Shown here: positions 7,078-9,595 of the stretch, in pieces
How positions within the stretch are numbered: the first letter of the stretch is position 1
Layout of the letters: each line of letters opens with the position of its first letter
The notes under the pieces: generated by a model
The model's input: only the letters and a program-made list of their open reading frames with translations
What the model was told of the DNA's origin: nothing
The model's database searches: none
Position numbers and translations under genes: made by a program
Assembly: GCA_031431235.1 (NCBI GenBank)
Contig: JANPDA010000500.1
Location: 1-9,595, forward strand
Source: JANNSW01 sp031431235
GTDB taxonomy: Bacteria > Pseudomonadota > Alphaproteobacteria > Rhizobiales > Hyphomicrobiaceae
Reading direction: 5' to 3'
Length of the DNA: 9,595 nt

Positions 7078-7136
7078 ATTGAACGTAAGGCGGCCAGTAT
7101 ATCCCGGTTGGATCGTGGTATCGGGGAAACTCTCGC

Positions 7137-8660
<1,524 letters not shown>

Positions 8661-8669
8661 GGCTCGTGG

Positions 8670-9023
8670 TCAGACCGGGCGAGCCGAGCTGTCGATCGAT
8701 TGCTCGGGCCCTGGACGCCGGCGCTGCAGCGCGATCGGCCTGACGCCGATGCGGCCTGCCGTCTCGACGAGCCACACATCGTGTTGCAATTGCAGGGCAA
8801 GCCAATAGTGAGCCCCGGTTCCGAGCGCCTCGCCGAGCCGCTGGGCCATGTCGAGAGACAAGCGCCGACGGCCCTTGAGCAGATCGCGCAGGGTACGCTC
8901 GCTGATACCGAGATGACGCGCGAGCGCCTTTCCGGCCATGCCGATGCGCGGCAGCACGTCCTTGCGCAGAACCTCGCCCGGATGCTCGGGCGGGCTCTCG
9001 ATCGTCTCCACGTGCATTCTCAT
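8670..9023 (-). CDS. HigA-family antitoxin-like XRE regulator, no adjacent toxin seen
   Basis: The 117-residue protein carries a HigA/VapI-type helix-turn-helix. Typical blocks are PPEHPGEVLRKDVLP (11-25), ALARHLGISERTLRDLLKGRRRLS (33-56) and MAQRLGEALGTGAHYWLALQLQHDVW (59-84). A basic tail of about 30 residues follows. HigA proteins bind DNA and neutralise a HigB (RelE-type) mRNA-cutting toxin usually encoded just before them. The upstream side here (9024-9595) has no reading frame resembling HigB, so this may be a solitary antitoxin turned regulator. The frame stays open to 9224 but that part looks non-coding. The ATG at 9023 (GCAGG seven bases upstream) is chosen, with 9038 and 9017 as alternatives. 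It converges on rpoN with a 9-bp gap and no terminator visible. Confidence 0.85.
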   Translation of the reverse strand: MRMHVETIESPPEHPGEVLRKDVLPRIGMAGKALARHLGISERTLRDLLKGRRRLSLDMAQRLGEALGTGAHYWLALQLQHDVWLVETAGRIGVRPIALQRRRPGPEQSIDSSARPV

Positions 9024-9133
9024 GCTCTTGCCTGCCATTCCTCGACCCATCGACGAAGGGCTCGCCCGCTGGGAATATCGTGCCGCGCCGCCGGCCATGC
9101 GACCGGCTCGCCGCTCATTACGTGTCGGATTGG

Positions 9134-9148
9134 TTAACGGGTGATTAA
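9134..9148 (-). promoter_or_regulatory. Candidate CtrA binding site (TTAA-N7-TTAA)
   Basis: On the minus strand this reads TTAATCACCCGTTAACC, an exact match to the alphaproteobacterial CtrA consensus TTAA-N7-TTAA with the favoured C after the second half. It lies about 110-125 bases upstream of the antitoxin-like gene. TTAA is rare in DNA this GC-rich, so two at the exact spacing is unlikely by chance. CtrA is the cell-cycle response regulator. No clear -10 box follows (TAATGA about 11 bases on is the best). Binding is inferred. Confidence 0.5.
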
Positions 9149-9206
9149 ATTCCGCAACTTCCCGGCGAGATCGCGAGCAACGATGCCCGCAAACCTCGCT
9201 CGGAAT

Positions 9207-9224
9207 ATGACAGAAACATGACAC
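9207..9224 (-). promoter_or_regulatory. Candidate PhoB binding site (Pho box)
   Basis: On the minus strand this reads GTGTCAT-GTTT-CTGTCAT: two 7-bp direct repeats 11 bp apart, start to start. Seventeen of 18 positions agree with the Pho box pattern CTGTCAT-N4-CTGTCAT. It points towards the antitoxin-like gene, about 185 bases upstream of its start. The 6-bp inverted repeat CTCGCT (9195-9200) / AGCGAG (9225-9230) encloses it. No good -10 box lies 10-11 bases downstream (AGGTTT there), so activity as a promoter is uncertain. Confidence 0.5.
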
Positions 9225-9260
9225 AGCGAGCCACTATAGCCAAAGCAGCAGAACGAAGCT

Positions 9261-9283
9261 GTGGGCCTGCTTAGGAGGCCCGC
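9261..9283. other. Small hairpin in the intergenic region
   Basis: GTGGGCCT (9261-9268) pairs with AGGCCCGC (9276-9283) in an 8-bp stem with one G-T pair and a 7-nt loop. It is followed on the plus strand by five A residues, and on neither strand by a T-run, so it is not a standard intrinsic terminator. An AGGAGG motif (9273-9278) lies partly in the stem, but no credible start codon sits at a suitable distance. Function unknown. Confidence 0.45.
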
Positions 9284-9326
9284 AAAAACAAGTGGATCGG
9301 TTTCATCGAGCCCATTTCTCGCCCCG

Positions 9327-9489
9327 CCGTCTTCCCGGCCGAGCGACCAACGGGAGCGCCGAGCCCGGGGTCCAGCACAAAAAGGGCCGAAGGCTCAATA
9401 TGTCGTGGCTTCGCCGCTCTTTGCGCTGAATCCCGGATCGATCTCCGCCCCGGCAGAAGAGCCGGGGCTCCGATCGTCCGGGAAGACGG
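9327..9489. repeat. 163-bp palindromic intergenic element with 12-bp inverted ends
   Basis: The ends are perfect 12-bp inverted repeats, CCGTCTTCCCGG (9327-9338) and CCGGGAAGACGG (9478-9489). Inside, GCCCCGGC (9447-9454) and GCCGGGGC (9461-9468) close on AGAAGA. CGATC/GATCG and TCCCGGA/TCCGGGA extend that stem to 9431-9483. A second imperfect palindrome pairs 9361-9392 with 9409-9439 around a 16-nt loop. The segment 9431-9439 can join either stem but not both. Short open frames cross it in several frames but none looks like a protein. The design resembles non-autonomous intergenic repeats of Rhizobiales such as RIME elements. Family membership is inferred. Confidence 0.65.
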
Positions 9490-9515
9490 GTGTTGCGAAT
9501 CGGATGTTGTTCTGA

Positions 9516-9595
9516 GTGTCCTCAAACTCGCCTCTAGATGACGAGGCTCTGGCCGAGATCGCCGAGATGTCCGCGCGCACTCGAAAGGGTGCCCG
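9516..9595 (+). CDS. Possible start of an unrecognised gene (runs off the window)
   Basis: A frame starting at GTG 9516, right after an in-frame TGA, stays open to the window end and gives 26 residues. These include DDEALAEIAEMSARTRKGA, whose acidic, helix-like composition reads like real protein. There is no strong ribosome site (GGA at 9502-9504 is 11 bases away). The competing minus-strand frame, ending at a TAG at 9534-9536 with GHLGDLGQSLVI, could instead be the 3' end of a convergent gene. No family is recognisable. Treat as a pointer only. Confidence 0.25.
   Translation, partial: MSSNSPLDDEALAEIAEMSARTRKGA

Noticed and set aside
7079..7103. TTGAAC and TATATC as an rpoN promoter
   Set aside because: The two boxes are only 13 bp apart, too short for a sigma-70 promoter.
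9024..9224. N-terminal extension of the HigA-like frame to 9224
   Set aside because: The added residues look non-coding, and the putative start lies inside the Pho box. HigA proteins are about 100 residues and begin just before the HPGEVL block.
9233..9238. TATAGT on the minus strand as a -10 box for the antitoxin-like gene
   Set aside because: No -35 match lies 15-18 bp upstream, and the Pho box would fall downstream of the resulting transcription start.
9261..9515. Overlapping open frames of 80-odd codons on both strands across 9261-9525
   Set aside because: They cross the palindromic element, lack ribosome sites and have the Arg/Pro/Ser-rich composition of frames forced by repeat DNA.

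Overview
The window is GC-rich chromosomal DNA, about two thirds G+C by eye. It most likely comes from an alphaproteobacterium of the Hyphomicrobiales (Rhizobiales). The order rnd - lptC/lptA - lptB - rpoN is the usual arrangement in that group, and the protein sequences and possible CtrA and PhoB sites fit it. I cannot name a genus from sequence alone. I see no phage genes, transposases, CRISPR arrays or rRNA.

Region 1 (1-3451) is a thiamin uptake operon, thiBPQ. The window opens inside the 3' end of what looks like a TPP riboswitch. This is followed by a perfect 8-bp hairpin that masks the thiB ribosome binding site, which suggests translational shut-off when thiamin pyrophosphate is plentiful. 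ThiB (periplasmic binding protein), ThiP (permease with two fused halves) and ThiQ (ATPase) are joined by two ATGA stop/start overlaps. The first codons of thiP contain a GC-rich palindrome of about 85 bp that is read through as protein.

Region 2 (3452-4215) has a well-formed promoter, a tRNA-Leu(CAG) gene and, 28 bp after it, a short RNase D-type exonuclease lacking the HRDC domain.

Region 3 (4216-7077) encodes lipopolysaccharide export. One 600-residue protein carries an LptC-like inner-membrane anchor and jellyroll followed by two tandem LptA/OstA domains. LptC and LptA are separate proteins in the well-studied systems. The next gene is the cytoplasmic ATPase lptB. LptB and LptC act together on LPS in the inner membrane, and the two LptA domains would form the periplasmic bridge.

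Region 4 (7078-8660) is rpoN (sigma-54). The hpf and ptsN genes that often follow rpoN are not there. Instead a convergent HigA-family antitoxin-like gene (8670-9023, minus strand) ends 9 bp away, with no recognisable HigB toxin beside it in the window.

Region 5 (9024-9595) is mostly non-coding. Upstream of the antitoxin-like gene are an exact TTAA-N7-TTAA motif (CtrA-type) and an 18-bp direct repeat matching a Pho box. Further on is a 163-bp palindromic element bounded by perfect 12-bp inverted repeats, probably a dispersed intergenic repeat of the RIME kind. The last 80 bases may hold the start of another gene.
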